Positions 1 to 7,978 of a stretch of 39,714 nt of DNA are shown here, piece by piece (within the stretch, counting starts at the first letter, position 1; every line of letters begins with the position of its first letter). A program made the translations under genes and the position numbers. The stretch comes from Chloroflexota bacterium (lineage in GTDB: Bacteria; Chloroflexota; Anaerolineae; Anaerolineales; Villigracilaceae). Location of the stretch: NCBI GenBank assembly GCA_021796315.1, contig JAJYOH010000003.1, forward strand, positions 1-39,714, read 5' to 3'. A model generated the notes under the pieces. It saw only the letters and a list, made by a program, of their open reading frames with translations. It did not search any database and had not been told where the DNA came from.

Positions 1-227
1 ATCTCCGTCCGGCCAGTGTTTTTGTGCGCGAGGCGAGCAAGTTCAAGTCCGCGATCACCGTTATTTATGGTGATACTCAGGCTAATGCCAAGAGCATTCT
101 CAATGTGTTGACATTGGGAGCCAGCCAAGGTGCGGCTATCAGCATCCGCGCGGAGGGAGAGGATGCAGAAGCCGCCTTGCAAGCACTCAAAGCCTTAAAT
201 GATTCAAATTATGAGGAGGCGGAATAG
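1..227 (+). CDS. ptsH: Phosphocarrier protein HPr (PTS), 5' end outside window
   Basis: HPr relays phosphate from enzyme I to sugar EIIA domains or to a PTS-type dihydroxyacetone kinase. The frame is open from base 3 and reads LRPASVFVREASKF. The codon cut by the window edge ends in AT, consistent with the active-site His of the family motif G-[LIV]-H-x-R-P, so only the first 14 or so residues are missing. The regulatory Ser46 region is recognisable as AKSILNVLTLG, followed by the usual TLGASQGAAISIRAEGEDAE strand. The gene lies 275 bases before enzyme I on the same strand, as expected for a ptsHI pair. A GTG at 24 is a false internal start. Confidence 0.88.
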   Translation, partial: LRPASVFVREASKFKSAITVIYGDTQANAKSILNVLTLGASQGAAISIRAEGEDAEAALQALKALNDSNYEEAE

Positions 228-502
228 GCCAAGGTGCCACGGTGCCGCGCAGGATCGGCTCTGCTCCATGTTCTGCTTCTAAAGGACAGAGTTCGCAAAC
301 GGGTTCGTTCTCCAGAGGTTGGTACTGTCCGGCTGCAATTGAGATCCCTTCGCCAGCGGATAGGTAGTGGGTGGATGGTCCATTGAGGTGCCCGGCGCGC
401 GGGGCACGGGCTGGAACTTGTCATTTCAAGAGGAGGCTGCGGCTTTGCCCTAATGGGCCTGCATTGATTGCACGGCAGCAGGCGTGACGCCGCCAATTTC
501 TT

Positions 503-2212
503 ATGAAGACTTTGCATGGTATTGGGGCTTCGCCTGGATTGGCTGCGGGTCCCATGTTCCTTTTCCAGCAGGAAGACCTGAGCTACAAAGCAGCCCGAGT
601 GTTGGCGCCGCAGGTGGAATGGAAACGCATGGAGCAGGCGTTTCAAACGGCCTCTGATCAACTTAAGCCAATTTATGACAAAGCCCTGGCCGAAGCAGGT
701 AAATCGCAGGCGGCGATCTTTGAAGCTCACATGCAGATGCTTCAAGATCCTGAGCTGATCGATTCGGTTCGCAAGTCCATTCTGGATGAACACGAGAACG
801 CTGAAAAGGCGCTGATGGATGCCGCCGAGCATTACGCCCGAACGTTGGAGGAGCTGACGGACGAATCCTTCCGTGCCCGCGCCGACGATGTGCGCGATGT
901 GGCGCGCCGCTGTCTGCGTATTCTGCTTGGCAAGCCGCAAGTGGATGTTGTTCTGAACAAGCCATCGATCATTGTGGCACGCGATCTTAGTCCCTCCGAT
1001 ACCGTGCGCATGGAAAAGACCATGGTATTGGGGTTTTGCACGGCTGAGGGCGGCGCCACATCCCACACCGCTATCCTCGCCAAGGCACTTGGCGTCCCTG
1101 CAGTTGTGGGTGTGGGAGACGAGCTGTTAAGCGTGATTGAGGGCAGCGCGTCGATCATCAATGGTCACACAGGGGAAGTCACGATCGGTCCAGACGAAAC
1201 TACCCTCGCAGCTTTTGTGCAGACCCAAAAGGCGGAAAAAGAGAGGGCCGCTGCGGAGCTTTCGGCCGCAGGCAAGCCTGCCATCACCAAAGACGGGAGC
1301 CGGGCCGAGGTGGTGGCCAACGTCGGCAGTGTGGCTGACGCGGAAAAGGCCGTTAGTTCCGGGGCGGAGGGGATAGGGCTACTGCGCACAGAGTTTCTCT
1401 ACTTGGACCGGCAAACGGCTCCGACCGAAGAAGAGCAATACACTGTTTACAAGAAGATCTTTGATATTCAAGGCTCACGGCCGGTGGTCATCCGGACCAT
1501 TGATGTGGGCGGGGATAAGGAATTGCCCTATATTGATCTTGGACATGAAGACAATCCGTTCCTGGGTTGGCGCGCGATCCGGATGTGCCTCGATAACCCG
1601 GATTTTTTCAAGACTCAGTTGCGTGCCATCCTCCGTGCCGCGACCGGACACGACATCCGCATCATGTTTCCCATGATTGCGGCGGTAACTGAAGTCACCC
1701 GCGCCCGCGAACTGCTCGATGAAGCACGCGCGGAACTGCGTGCCGCCGGTCAGCCTTTTGGAGGGAAGATCCAAGTGGGCATTATGGTCGAGATCCCCGC
1801 TGCGGCCGTGATGGCAGACAAGTTTGTCAAGGTGGTGGATTTCTTCAGCATTGGCACCAATGACCTGACACAGTACACCCTGGCCGTCGAGCGCACCAAT
1901 AAGAAAGTGGTCCATCTGTCCAATGCCCTGGATCCCGCGGTGTTGCGTCTGATTGCGAAAGTTATTGAAGAAGGTCATAAGGGCGGTGTGTGGGTGGGCA
2001 TGTGCGGTGAACTGGCCGGGGAACCCAAGGCCATTCCGGTCCTGCTTGGATTGGGCTTGGATGAATTTAGCATGGCACCCACACTTGTCCCACGTGCCAA
2101 AGCTGTGATTCGCGGGAGCGATGCCGCTGTATGCAGGCAGATCGCAAGAGATGTCCTTGATCTACCGACCTACTACGAGGTGGATGCGTACCTCAGTAAG
2201 CTTGTCACGTAG
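503..2212 (+). CDS. ptsI: PTS enzyme I (phosphoenolpyruvate-protein phosphotransferase)
   Basis: This cytoplasmic enzyme autophosphorylates from PEP and passes phosphate to HPr. The 569 residues match the usual length. The N-terminal start GIGASPGLAAGP is typical and supports the ATG at 503. The HPr-binding helical domain is followed by the swivelling phosphohistidine domain with GGATSHTAILAKALGVPAVVG (active His near residue 188). The C-terminal PEP-binding TIM barrel has GIGLLRTEFLYLDR, FFSIGTNDLTQYTLAVER and GMCGELAG with the catalytic Cys near 501. No clear Shine-Dalgarno precedes the start. The 275-base gap to HPr holds no gene I can support. No EII components are in view. Confidence 0.96.
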   Translation: MKTLHGIGASPGLAAGPMFLFQQEDLSYKAARVLAPQVEWKRMEQAFQTASDQLKPIYDKALAEAGKSQAAIFEAHMQMLQDPELIDSVRKSILDEHENAEKALMDAAEHYARTLEELTDESFRARADDVRDVARRCLRILLGKPQVDVVLNKPSIIVARDLSPSDTVRMEKTMVLGFCTAEGGATSHTAILAKALGVPAVVGVGDELLSVIEGSASIINGHTGEVTIGPDETTLAAFVQTQKAEKERAAAELSAAGKPAITKDGSRAEVVANVGSVADAEKAVSSGAEGIGLLRTEFLYLDRQTAPTEEEQYTVYKKIFDIQGSRPVVIRTIDVGGDKELPYIDLGHEDNPFLGWRAIRMCLDNPDFFKTQLRAILRAATGHDIRIMFPMIAAVTEVTRARELLDEARAELRAAGQPFGGKIQVGIMVEIPAAAVMADKFVKVVDFFSIGTNDLTQYTLAVERTNKKVVHLSNALDPAVLRLIAKVIEEGHKGGVWVGMCGELAGEPKAIPVLLGLGLDEFSMAPTLVPRAKAVIRGSDAAVCRQIARDVLDLPTYYEVDAYLSKLVT

Positions 2213-2380
2213 ACAAACACTGCTTCCTGCTTGGTATGATCTTTGAAGTTAAATGATGGGGCCTCACCTGCCTCATCTCGCGGCAACACGGATTTTGTAG
2301 TCAGCTTGGAACTGATCCCAATGCATGGTTCAGGCTATTGCAGCTAATGAGAACGCCCTTACAAAAAAGGCCAAACCAAT

Positions 2381-3187
2381 ATGCAATCTATCCGATCTAA
2401 TGATCTTGCAGGGCTCCGTAATTTGAGAGGGCTGGTCATCGATATGGATGGCGTGCTTTGGCAGGGGGATACTCCCATGCGCGGTCTGCACGAGTTCTTC
2501 GATGTTCTCAAACAGCGCCAGATCAAGTTTGTGCTGGCAACGAATAACAACACACAGACGCCGGAAGGTTTTGTGCAAAAAGCTAGGAAGCTGGGCGTTG
2601 AAGTCTTGCCCGAGCAGGTGGTTACAGCGGCGGTCGCCACGGTCCATTATCTGCGTTTGACTTATCCCCCCGGAAGCCGGATCTATGTTGTGGGGGAGGC
2701 GGCCCTCAAGGGCCTGATTTCCGAGGCCGGATTTACCCTGGCCGAAACGGGAGTGGCTGCCGTCGTAGCAACGATGGACCGGCAGCTCACTTATGACATG
2801 CTCAAGCGGGCCACCCTGCTCATTCGGGCAGGTGCAGACTTCATCGGCCCGAATCCCGATGCCGCCTATCCCACGCAAGAGGGGATCGTCCCGGGAGGGG
2901 GGGCGATTCTGGCTGCGATCGCTGTTGGTTCAGATCGTCAACCTCTGATCATGGGCAAGCCAGAGAGCTGGATCTTTAAAATCTCGATGGAACGGATGCA
3001 GCTCGGACCGGAGGAGACAGGTTCACTGGGAGATCGACTTGCGACCGATATTGCCGGCGGGCAACGCCTGGGACTGAGAACGATTTTGGTTCTCAGCGGA
3101 GTTTCCACCCCGGCCGAACTAGCCTCTAGCCCGATCCAACCAACCTGGGTGTTCGCTGGAATTGAGGAACTTGCCCAGGCGCTCTAG
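2381..3187 (+). CDS. HAD-superfamily IIA phosphatase (NagD/AraL-like)
   Basis: A 268-residue cytosolic Mg-dependent phosphatase of the HAD subfamily IIA. Motif I is DMDGVLW with nucleophile Asp21 and general acid Asp23. Motif II is the TNNN stretch after strand two. The IIA cap follows, then the MGKPESW lysine motif and the acidic motif GDRLATDIAGGQRLGL with the usual C-terminal end. Members dephosphorylate small sugar or nucleotide phosphates; the substrate cannot be told from sequence. It lies 168 bases after ptsI on the same strand, so cotranscription is possible but not shown. Confidence 0.87.
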   Translation: MQSIRSNDLAGLRNLRGLVIDMDGVLWQGDTPMRGLHEFFDVLKQRQIKFVLATNNNTQTPEGFVQKARKLGVEVLPEQVVTAAVATVHYLRLTYPPGSRIYVVGEAALKGLISEAGFTLAETGVAAVVATMDRQLTYDMLKRATLLIRAGADFIGPNPDAAYPTQEGIVPGGGAILAAIAVGSDRQPLIMGKPESWIFKISMERMQLGPEETGSLGDRLATDIAGGQRLGLRTILVLSGVSTPAELASSPIQPTWVFAGIEELAQAL

Positions 3188-3291
3188 ATGCGGTCTGCAT
3201 CGCGCTGCCAAAGAGCAACCGCTTGAATATATGATTGGGGCATCCTTACGTGCCGATCAACTCAGGTCAGTATTCAGGTCAATGAAGGCCA

Positions 3292-3909
3292 TTATTTACG
3301 TAGCCAGCTTGTCTGCCCAATTTCCTGTTCGAAGGCATCGCAAAACTGATGCATGGAAGCCATGATCGTTTCGAGCGTATCGGCCTCCGATAAGTCGGCA
3401 AGAAGGGAATAATGCAGGTGGTTGGAATCCTTAGGATCTGAAAACAACTCAAGGCGGGCACGCAGTCCGGGGAAGCGCAATAAGGCGTCCCGCAGCTTGG
3501 TGCCTCTATCGAAGAGGGTTTCGCTCAACCCGGAAGGGCTGCTGTAGATGCGGAAACGATTGACGAAGGCGATCACGTCGCTCTCTTCTAACCAATCCCC
3601 AAAGATTTGCAGGCTATCTCGCCGCGGGTTCTTCACGCTCATGCGAATCCGGAGCGCGTTTTCTTCGTTCGCCGTACCGATTGCAAACCAGCGGTCGTTG
3701 TAGACACCGCTGATGACGTGCACCTGCTGAGGGGTGTAGTGCAATCCCCTCCGGCGCGCCCAGTCAGCCAATGCCGAGCCAAAATCGCGTTCTTTGGGCG
3801 GCGGAATGAGTGACCAGTTCTGATTGCTGGCTATAATAAACAGGGCCGGGATGATGAACGCAAATGCCAAGAGGAAAAGGTTCATAGACATACCGAGATT
3901 GCTATCCAT
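3292..3909 (-). CDS. Membrane-anchored hypothetical protein
   Basis: I do not recognise the family. The protein of about 205 residues opens with a hydrophobic helix (LFLLAFAFIIPALFIIA) followed by a soluble, charged C-terminal part, so it is probably anchored with the soluble part on one face of the membrane. The soluble part has alternating strands (VHVISGVYNDRWFAIGTA) and an acidic C-terminal helix. I placed the start at the ATG at 3909; a TTG two codons upstream is the only other choice. It is convergent with the HAD phosphatase gene and divergent from the AhpD-like gene. Confidence 0.6.
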   Translation of the reverse strand: MDSNLGMSMNLFLLAFAFIIPALFIIASNQNWSLIPPPKERDFGSALADWARRRGLHYTPQQVHVISGVYNDRWFAIGTANEENALRIRMSVKNPRRDSLQIFGDWLEESDVIAFVNRFRIYSSPSGLSETLFDRGTKLRDALLRFPGLRARLELFSDPKDSNHLHYSLLADLSEADTLETIMASMHQFCDAFEQEIGQTSWLRK

Positions 3910-4232
3910 TTTCAAAGCCTACCGTCACGAATATCGGGCCCGTTGTGTAGGCGGGCCGTGATGGCACAAGGTTTTTTGTAGATTCCATCAAGCGTGTCCT
4001 TATGGGCTTATTCGTACAACAAGGGTCGGGATTGTACAATAGAATTTAGAGTAGAAGATTAGAAAAACTTCGTCATAAGAGGCGAACAAGGAACTGGAGG
4101 ATACTTAGGCTGGCTACTTGCCCCATCCACCTGCTAGTCAAATAACTTATCCGTAAGTTCTGCCACATTCAGCTCTTGGGTATAATCTCAATTGCGCTTC
4201 CCCAAATTGCTCACATTCAAGGAGAACAATCC
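3910..4232. other. Intergenic region between divergent genes
   Basis: This 320-base AT-rich stretch separates the divergent membrane hypothetical and the AhpD-like selenoprotein. Apart from the TATAAT element and the Shine-Dalgarno of the rightward gene I see no gene, tRNA or long inverted repeat in it. Confidence 0.5.
4181..4186 (+). promoter_or_regulatory. Candidate -10 element for the AhpD-like gene
   Basis: A perfect TATAAT lies 46 bases before the start codon. The hexamer 17 bases upstream (TTCTGC at 4158-4163) is a poor -35, so the assignment rests mainly on the -10. Confidence 0.4.
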
Positions 4233-4823
4233 ATGCCCTTCATCCACACTGTTCCGCCGGAAGATGCCACTGGCACTCTCAAAGAAATCTACGACGAGCA
4301 AATCAAGAAACTCGGTTATATTCCGAACTATCATAAGACATTTAGCCTTCGGCCTGAAGCAAGCCTGGCTTGGCGCAATCTGCAAAGCACGATCCGATCA
4401 AAGATGCGCTTGCGCCGCTTCGAAATGGTGACGTTTGCGGCTGCACTTGCTCTGAAATGTACCTACTGACTGTTCGCTCACGGAGCGGTGCTCCGCAAGA
4501 ACTTCTTCAATGCAGAACAACTCATTGCAATCGCCAATGACTATCATAACGCTGGCCTTGATCCTGCTGAAGTAGCAATGATGTCTTTTGCCGAGAAAGT
4601 CATCCTCGACCAGCACAGTATCGTTCAGCGGGATGTTGACGAATTGCGCAATCACGGTTTTTCAGACGAAGAGATTCTCGATATCGTTTTGGCCGCTTCG
4701 GCGCGGGCGTTCTACACCAAAGTGCTCGATTCGCTGGGCGCCGAGCCGGACGAGGCCTACCTGGACCTGGAGCCGGAATTACGAGCCGCCTTGGCAAAGG
4801 GGAGGCCGTTCAATCAGAGCTAG
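4233..4823 (+). CDS. AhpD-like peroxidase-related selenoprotein (C-x-x-U), TGA read as Sec79
   Basis: A 196-residue carboxymuconolactone-decarboxylase-fold protein of the peroxidase-related AhpD branch. One frame runs from ATG 4233 (good AAGGAG at 4219-4224) to 4823 and is interrupted only by TGA at 4467-4469. Reading this as Sec gives KCTYULFAHG: Glu64, Cys76, Sec79 and His83, matching the spacing of AhpD's catalytic Glu-Cys-Cys-His (12, 3 and 4 residues). The upstream half keeps PEDATGTLKEIYDE and the downstream half keeps the helical bundle and tail, so nothing else is decayed. A strong SECIS-like hairpin begins within the Sec-proximal window. A Cys-to-stop mutation is the alternative. AhpD proteins act in peroxide reduction; the exact substrate is unknown. 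Confidence 0.88.
4472..4502 (+). promoter_or_regulatory. Bacterial SECIS-like hairpin for the AhpD-like selenoprotein
   Basis: Just after the TGA the mRNA folds as GUUC (4472-4475) with GAAC (4499-4502), a small internal loop, then CGGAGC (4481-4486) with GCUCCG (4490-4495) closed by a GGU loop at 4487-4489. The loop starts 18 bases after the TGA and opens with GG, both within the known bacterial SECIS rules for SelB binding. Confidence 0.85.
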
Positions 4824-4984
4824 GAATTGGGTTTTCTGGATTGGCCGCGCGAACGGAGTCCCAGCCCTTCTATTGCTTGGCGTTTGATCTCATATGAGTG
4901 TGTTCCAATTATTGGAACCGAGACAAGCTCTCAAAATTGGCTTCTGACGGCTTACTGCAACCAAAAAACATGTCCGATAGTGTT

Positions 4985-5218
4985 CATCCCTGCCCCTGCG
5001 GCTGGTTTTCTGACCCACAAAAAGCCTGTACGTGTGCTCCTGCTGTCGTTACCAAATACCCAAAACGTATCTCTGGTCCCCCCTCTCGATCGAATTGATA
5101 TTCACATCGAGGTCCGCGCGTCGATTATCAGAAGTTGAGCGATGATCGCCTGGGAGAGTCATCGGAAACCATTCACCAGCGTGTGCAAGCGGCCAGAAAC
5201 ATTCAACGCAACCGATTC
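4985..5218 (+). pseudogene. Decayed C-terminal fragment of a YifB/ComM-type Mg-chelatase-like ATPase
   Basis: Reading across frames restores HPCPCGWFSDPQKACTC, APAVVTKYPKRISGP, LDRIDIHIEV and SDDRLGESSETIHQRVQAAR, the C-terminal part of ComM/YifB proteins. Two single-base indels break it. One is an extra C in the run of six near 5080, which shifts the frame before LDRIDIH. The other is a missing C near 5115, which shifts it back before the SDDRLGE part. The AAA+ N-terminal part is absent, so fewer than 80 codons of a protein of about 500 residues remain. Its end underlies the antisense tail of the glutaredoxin gene. Confidence 0.8.
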
Positions 5219-5527
5219 ACAAGTTCTGATAATGATGGCATTATAAAAAACGCGTTGGGCGCTGATCTGCATCTCCAATTTTTCAGCCAATTGCGCGTTC
5301 GAGGGTTCAACCAACACCGTACCATCGGGGAACACGATGGTTGGAATACTGCGATTACCCTTGTTGGTTTTTTCGACAAAGGCCATTGCTTCAGGGTCAT
5401 TATCGATATCCACGTAATGATAGGGAACACGTTGTTCACCGAAGAATTGCTTGGAACGTTTGCAATCTGGGCACCAGCCTGTGCCATATAATGTGATCGC
5501 TTCAGGGGTCAAGCGAGGATCGGTCAT
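5159..5527 (-). CDS. Glutaredoxin/mycoredoxin-like thiol oxidoreductase with foreign C-terminal tail
   Basis: A thioredoxin-fold dithiol reductase with active site GTGWCPDCKRS near residues 15-25, the cis-Pro motif RSIPTIVF and the C-terminal helix NAQLAEKLEMQ. The family domain ends near residue 88. The last 33 or so residues are antisense to the comM remnant and look like read-through after loss of the native stop. An AAAGGA stands 9 bases before the ATG. It lies downstream of a small membrane protein gene on the same strand, separated by a strong hairpin. The likely role is reduction of low-molecular-weight-thiol mixed disulfides; the partner is unknown. Confidence 0.85.
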   Translation of the reverse strand: MTDPRLTPEAITLYGTGWCPDCKRSKQFFGEQRVPYHYVDIDNDPEAMAFVEKTNKGNRSIPTIVFPDGTVLVEPSNAQLAEKLEMQISAQRVFYNAIIIRTCESVALNVSGRLHTLVNGFR

Positions 5528-5559
5528 GACGAGGATTTCCTTTCAGGAATTGATGGATG

Positions 5560-5591
5560 GCATACAGCCTGTCTGATGACAGGCTGTATGC
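5560..5591 (-). repeat. Perfect 14-bp hairpin between membrane protein and glutaredoxin genes
   Basis: GCATACAGCCTGTC (5560-5573) pairs perfectly with 5578-5591 around a TGAT loop. No T-run follows on either strand, so it is either a repeat element, a processing site or a weak terminator within the leftward transcript. Confidence 0.7.
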
Positions 5592-5614
5592 TGTGGGAGG
5601 AGAAGAGTGAATAA

Positions 5615-6067
5615 TTAGAAAGCGGCATATATCAGCGCAACCAACGCACCAAAGATCGCATGTCCAACCAGCCCGCCCATGAAGGCCATGAGGCCGCCAC
5701 CGTTGCCAGTCATCCACAGACCGGGGGCTTTGACTGCGCCGCTTTTGATCCCGACGTGCAGCATTGGGACCACCGCCATCACCACGCCGATAATCAGCCA
5801 GTGGACCGCGCCGAAGACCAGCCCGTTCGTCCAGGTCGCCGCGCCGATTCCGCGTGACCAGAGGAAGGCGTAGATCAGGGCGAAGATCACACCCATCATC
5901 AAGTGCATCATCCAGCCCAGCACGAGATTCGACTTGGCGCTGAACATGCTGCCCAGCAAACTGACGATGTCCATTTTCGGCATTCCCATTTTGGGCGCCA
6001 TCATCAAGATCATAGTAAATACGATGGTTGCGACGATGCCTGCGACAACTGCTCCAAGAATGTTCAT
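5615..6067 (-). CDS. Small four-helix integral membrane protein, function unknown
   Basis: A 150-residue, very hydrophobic protein with about four membrane segments (AGIVATIVFTMILMMAP; MMHLMMGVIFALIYAFL; VHWLIIGVVMAVVPM; VGHAIFGALVALIYAAF). Several Met and Gly residues line the helices (MGMPKMD, HLMMG). Start ATG 6067 is chosen because AAAGGAGA lies 6 bases upstream; a longer frame up to 6142 lacks such a site. I do not recognise a characterised family. It lies between the glutaredoxin gene and the anti-sigma gene on the same strand. Confidence 0.72.
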   Translation of the reverse strand: MNILGAVVAGIVATIVFTMILMMAPKMGMPKMDIVSLLGSMFSAKSNLVLGWMMHLMMGVIFALIYAFLWSRGIGAATWTNGLVFGAVHWLIIGVVMAVVPMLHVGIKSGAVKAPGLWMTGNGGGLMAFMGGLVGHAIFGALVALIYAAF

Positions 6068-6205
6068 TTTTGTCTCCTTTTGAAATTGGTTTTCTACCCA
6101 CCTGATAGAAACCCGCCGATTTCTCTTACCCATTTCCAGCAATCAGAAAAACGAAGGCCGCCGCCCAGTGTCAAATTGGACGGCGGCTGTTCTAACCGCA
6201 GCAGA

Positions 6206-6508
6206 TTACGCCGCATGGATTACGATACTTTGCAACACCTTATATTCCTCCATGCAATCAGGACACATGTCCAAGTGCTGTTTTACCAGCGGCATCAGGT
6301 GGGACACATCCTCTCCGCGCGCTGCCATTTCAACAAACTGGTCGAGCAGGGCATAGACTTCGTCGCAGGTCAGTTCCGTCTCCTGCGTGTTGGAAAGCAT
6401 CGCGGCAACTTTGGTCATCATTTCGGATTTGTCCACCTGCGATCCAGTTCGATGAGCCGACGTTTTGTCGAAGCCAAGCAGCCGTTGGAAGATTTGTCTG
6501 AATTTCAT
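6206..6508 (-). CDS. Zinc-binding anti-sigma factor-like protein (ZAS)
   Basis: A 100-residue soluble protein with the anti-sigma zinc motif H-x3-C-x2-C (His78, Cys82, Cys85, in QHLDMCPDC) and an upstream Cys48 in ELTCDEVYALLDQFVE, the usual ZAS layout. Such proteins bind and hold ECF sigma factors, and their Cys pair can make them thiol-redox sensors. No membrane segment is present. The sigma gene lies directly upstream with 44 bases between. Start 6508 has an AAGGA 9 bases upstream; a GTG 11 codons earlier is less likely. Confidence 0.78.
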   Translation of the reverse strand: MKFRQIFQRLLGFDKTSAHRTGSQVDKSEMMTKVAAMLSNTQETELTCDEVYALLDQFVEMAARGEDVSHLMPLVKQHLDMCPDCMEEYKVLQSIVIHAA

Positions 6509-6552
6509 GGCATAGTCCTTCTGCAAGTAGATAGAAATCACCTCTAAATTTC

Positions 6553-7200
6553 TTACCTGCCCGCCCGCTCGAAAACGGACAGGATCTCCTGCGGCGTCAG
6601 CCCTTCCTTTTCCAATCGCTTTTTGAGCCGCAGGCGGGCGTCGTGCATCATCTTGTAAAGGGCATTCCGATTCGTCCCCATTCGCCGCGCAGCTTCCTCG
6701 AGCGGAAAACCATGCACACCCACTGCCATCAACGCCTGGCGCTGTTTGTCTGTCAATTCCTCCATGAGAATGCGCTGGACGCGTCCCATCATATCACCGC
6801 GTTCCGCCCGCGCTTCGGGGTCTGGCTGGTTATCTGACAGTTCGCGATATGAAGTGTCCTTTCCTTCCTCGTTCATCTCCATTTCGGGCAGGGGCACTTC
6901 CTTCCAGCGGCGATGACGCAATTCGGTCAACGCGGCGCGCACGGCGATCTTGTGAGCCCAGGTAGTGAATTGACTGCGCCCTTCGAAGGTATCCAGGTAC
7001 TTCAATGTGTTCATCAGGGTCTCCTGGGCGATCTCCTCCGTCAACGCTTCGGACTCGGGGCTATTGGGATCGAGCCTGCCGGCGATGGCATAGGGCAGGC
7101 CGCGCAGGATGATGGCGCGCAGGTCTTCCAGCGCCTGCGCCTGTCGGTCTCCCCCCGCACGCAGATCGGCAATCCATTCCTCGTTGGTACGTTTGTCCAC
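6553..7200 (-). CDS. ECF-type RNA polymerase sigma factor
   Basis: The sigma-2 region contains ALTEEIAQETLMNTLKYLDTF and QFTTWAHKIAVRAA (core binding and -10 recognition). Sigma-4 contains LTDKQRQALMAVGVHGF and the helix-turn-helix PLEEAARRMGTNRNALYKMM. The total is about 215 residues from GTG 7200. An ATG at 7266 gives a longer N-terminus but overlaps the Shine-Dalgarno of the divergent nnrE gene. TATAAT lies 6 bases before the GTG, which would give a leaderless transcript. It pairs with the ZAS anti-sigma gene downstream; the inducing signal is unknown but a thiol-redox signal is plausible from the partner. Confidence 0.85.
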   Translation of the reverse strand: MDKRTNEEWIADLRAGGDRQAQALEDLRAIILRGLPYAIAGRLDPNSPESEALTEEIAQETLMNTLKYLDTFEGRSQFTTWAHKIAVRAALTELRHRRWKEVPLPEMEMNEEGKDTSYRELSDNQPDPEARAERGDMMGRVQRILMEELTDKQRQALMAVGVHGFPLEEAARRMGTNRNALYKMMHDARLRLKKRLEKEGLTPQEILSVFERAGR

Positions 7201-7206
7201 ATTTGG

Positions 7207-7212
7207 ATTATA
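7207..7212 (-). promoter_or_regulatory. Candidate -10 of the sigma-factor gene (leaderless start)
   Basis: On the minus strand TATAAT is followed by six bases and then GTG at 7200. I find no convincing -35 and no ribosome site before the GTG. Confidence 0.3.
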
Positions 7213-7264
7213 ACTCAGCAGGTAATAGTTGGCCTGCGAACTCCATCCTTCGGAGGAGAAACCC

Positions 7265-7969
7265 ATGATCCCGTCCCTGACTGTTGCTCAAATGATCGAG
7301 GTAGATCGCGCCATGATCGAAGACTTCCACATCGAATTGATCCAGATGATGGAAAATGCAGGACGCGCCTTTGCAGAACTGGCACGCCGTCAGATGGGGG
7401 GCGCGGCAAGAGGCTACAGCGTGGCTGTCCTCTGCGGAAACGGAAACAACGGCGGGGGCGGGATGACCGCTGCGCGTCGCCTGCACAACTGGGGGGCGGA
7501 GGTCCTCGTCGCCTTGACCAAGCCTGCGGACGAATTCCACGGCATCCCTGCCCATCAATTGGATATCCTGAAGCGGATGGAGATTCCCATCGTCGACTCC
7601 GCCTCGCTTCCTTCGACCCCCAGCCTGATCCTCGACGCGGTCATTGGCTACGGCCTGAGCGGACCTCTGCGCCCCGCGGCGGCAGATCTGATCCGCTGGG
7701 CGAACGCACAGGGCACGCCAATTCTTGCCCTGGACACACCCTCCGGCCTGGAACTCACCAGCGGTCAGGTTCACGAACCCGCCATCCGCGCCGCTGCCAC
7801 GTTGACGCTGGCTCTGCCCAAACGAGGATTATTAACTCCACAAGCGAAGCCATTCGTGGGCGAATTGTATCTGGCCGACATTGGCGTCCCGCCCGAGCTA
7901 TATGCAAAAATGGGAATTGCTGTGCCGCCACTGTTTGCTGGAAGCGACATCATTCAGGTGGAAGTTTGA
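7265..7969 (+). CDS. nnrE: NAD(P)H-hydrate epimerase (YjeF N-terminal domain)
   Basis: The enzyme repairs damaged NAD(P)H by interconverting the R and S hydrates so that a dehydratase can restore the cofactor. The 234-residue protein is the single YjeF_N domain, without the ADP/ATP-dependent dehydratase half found in fused forms. It has the glycine-rich motif CGNGNNGGGGMTAARRLHNWG and the DAVIGYGLSGPLR segment with the catalytic Asp. ATG 7265 has a strong GGAGGAG 7 bases upstream; an in-frame TTG at 7229 is rejected. It is divergent from the sigma factor and convergent with a small hypothetical. Confidence 0.9.
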   Translation: MIPSLTVAQMIEVDRAMIEDFHIELIQMMENAGRAFAELARRQMGGAARGYSVAVLCGNGNNGGGGMTAARRLHNWGAEVLVALTKPADEFHGIPAHQLDILKRMEIPIVDSASLPSTPSLILDAVIGYGLSGPLRPAAADLIRWANAQGTPILALDTPSGLELTSGQVHEPAIRAAATLTLALPKRGLLTPQAKPFVGELYLADIGVPPELYAKMGIAVPPLFAGSDIIQVEV

Positions 7970-7978
7970 GATCGAACG

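Noticed and set aside
209..1066. Long minus-strand frame opposite ptsI
   Set aside because: No family resemblance; it is the antisense shadow of a well-supported gene.
5502..6101. 199-codon frame overlapping the small membrane protein
   Set aside because: Low-complexity Arg/Gly/Asp-rich translation, an out-of-frame shadow of the hydrophobic gene.
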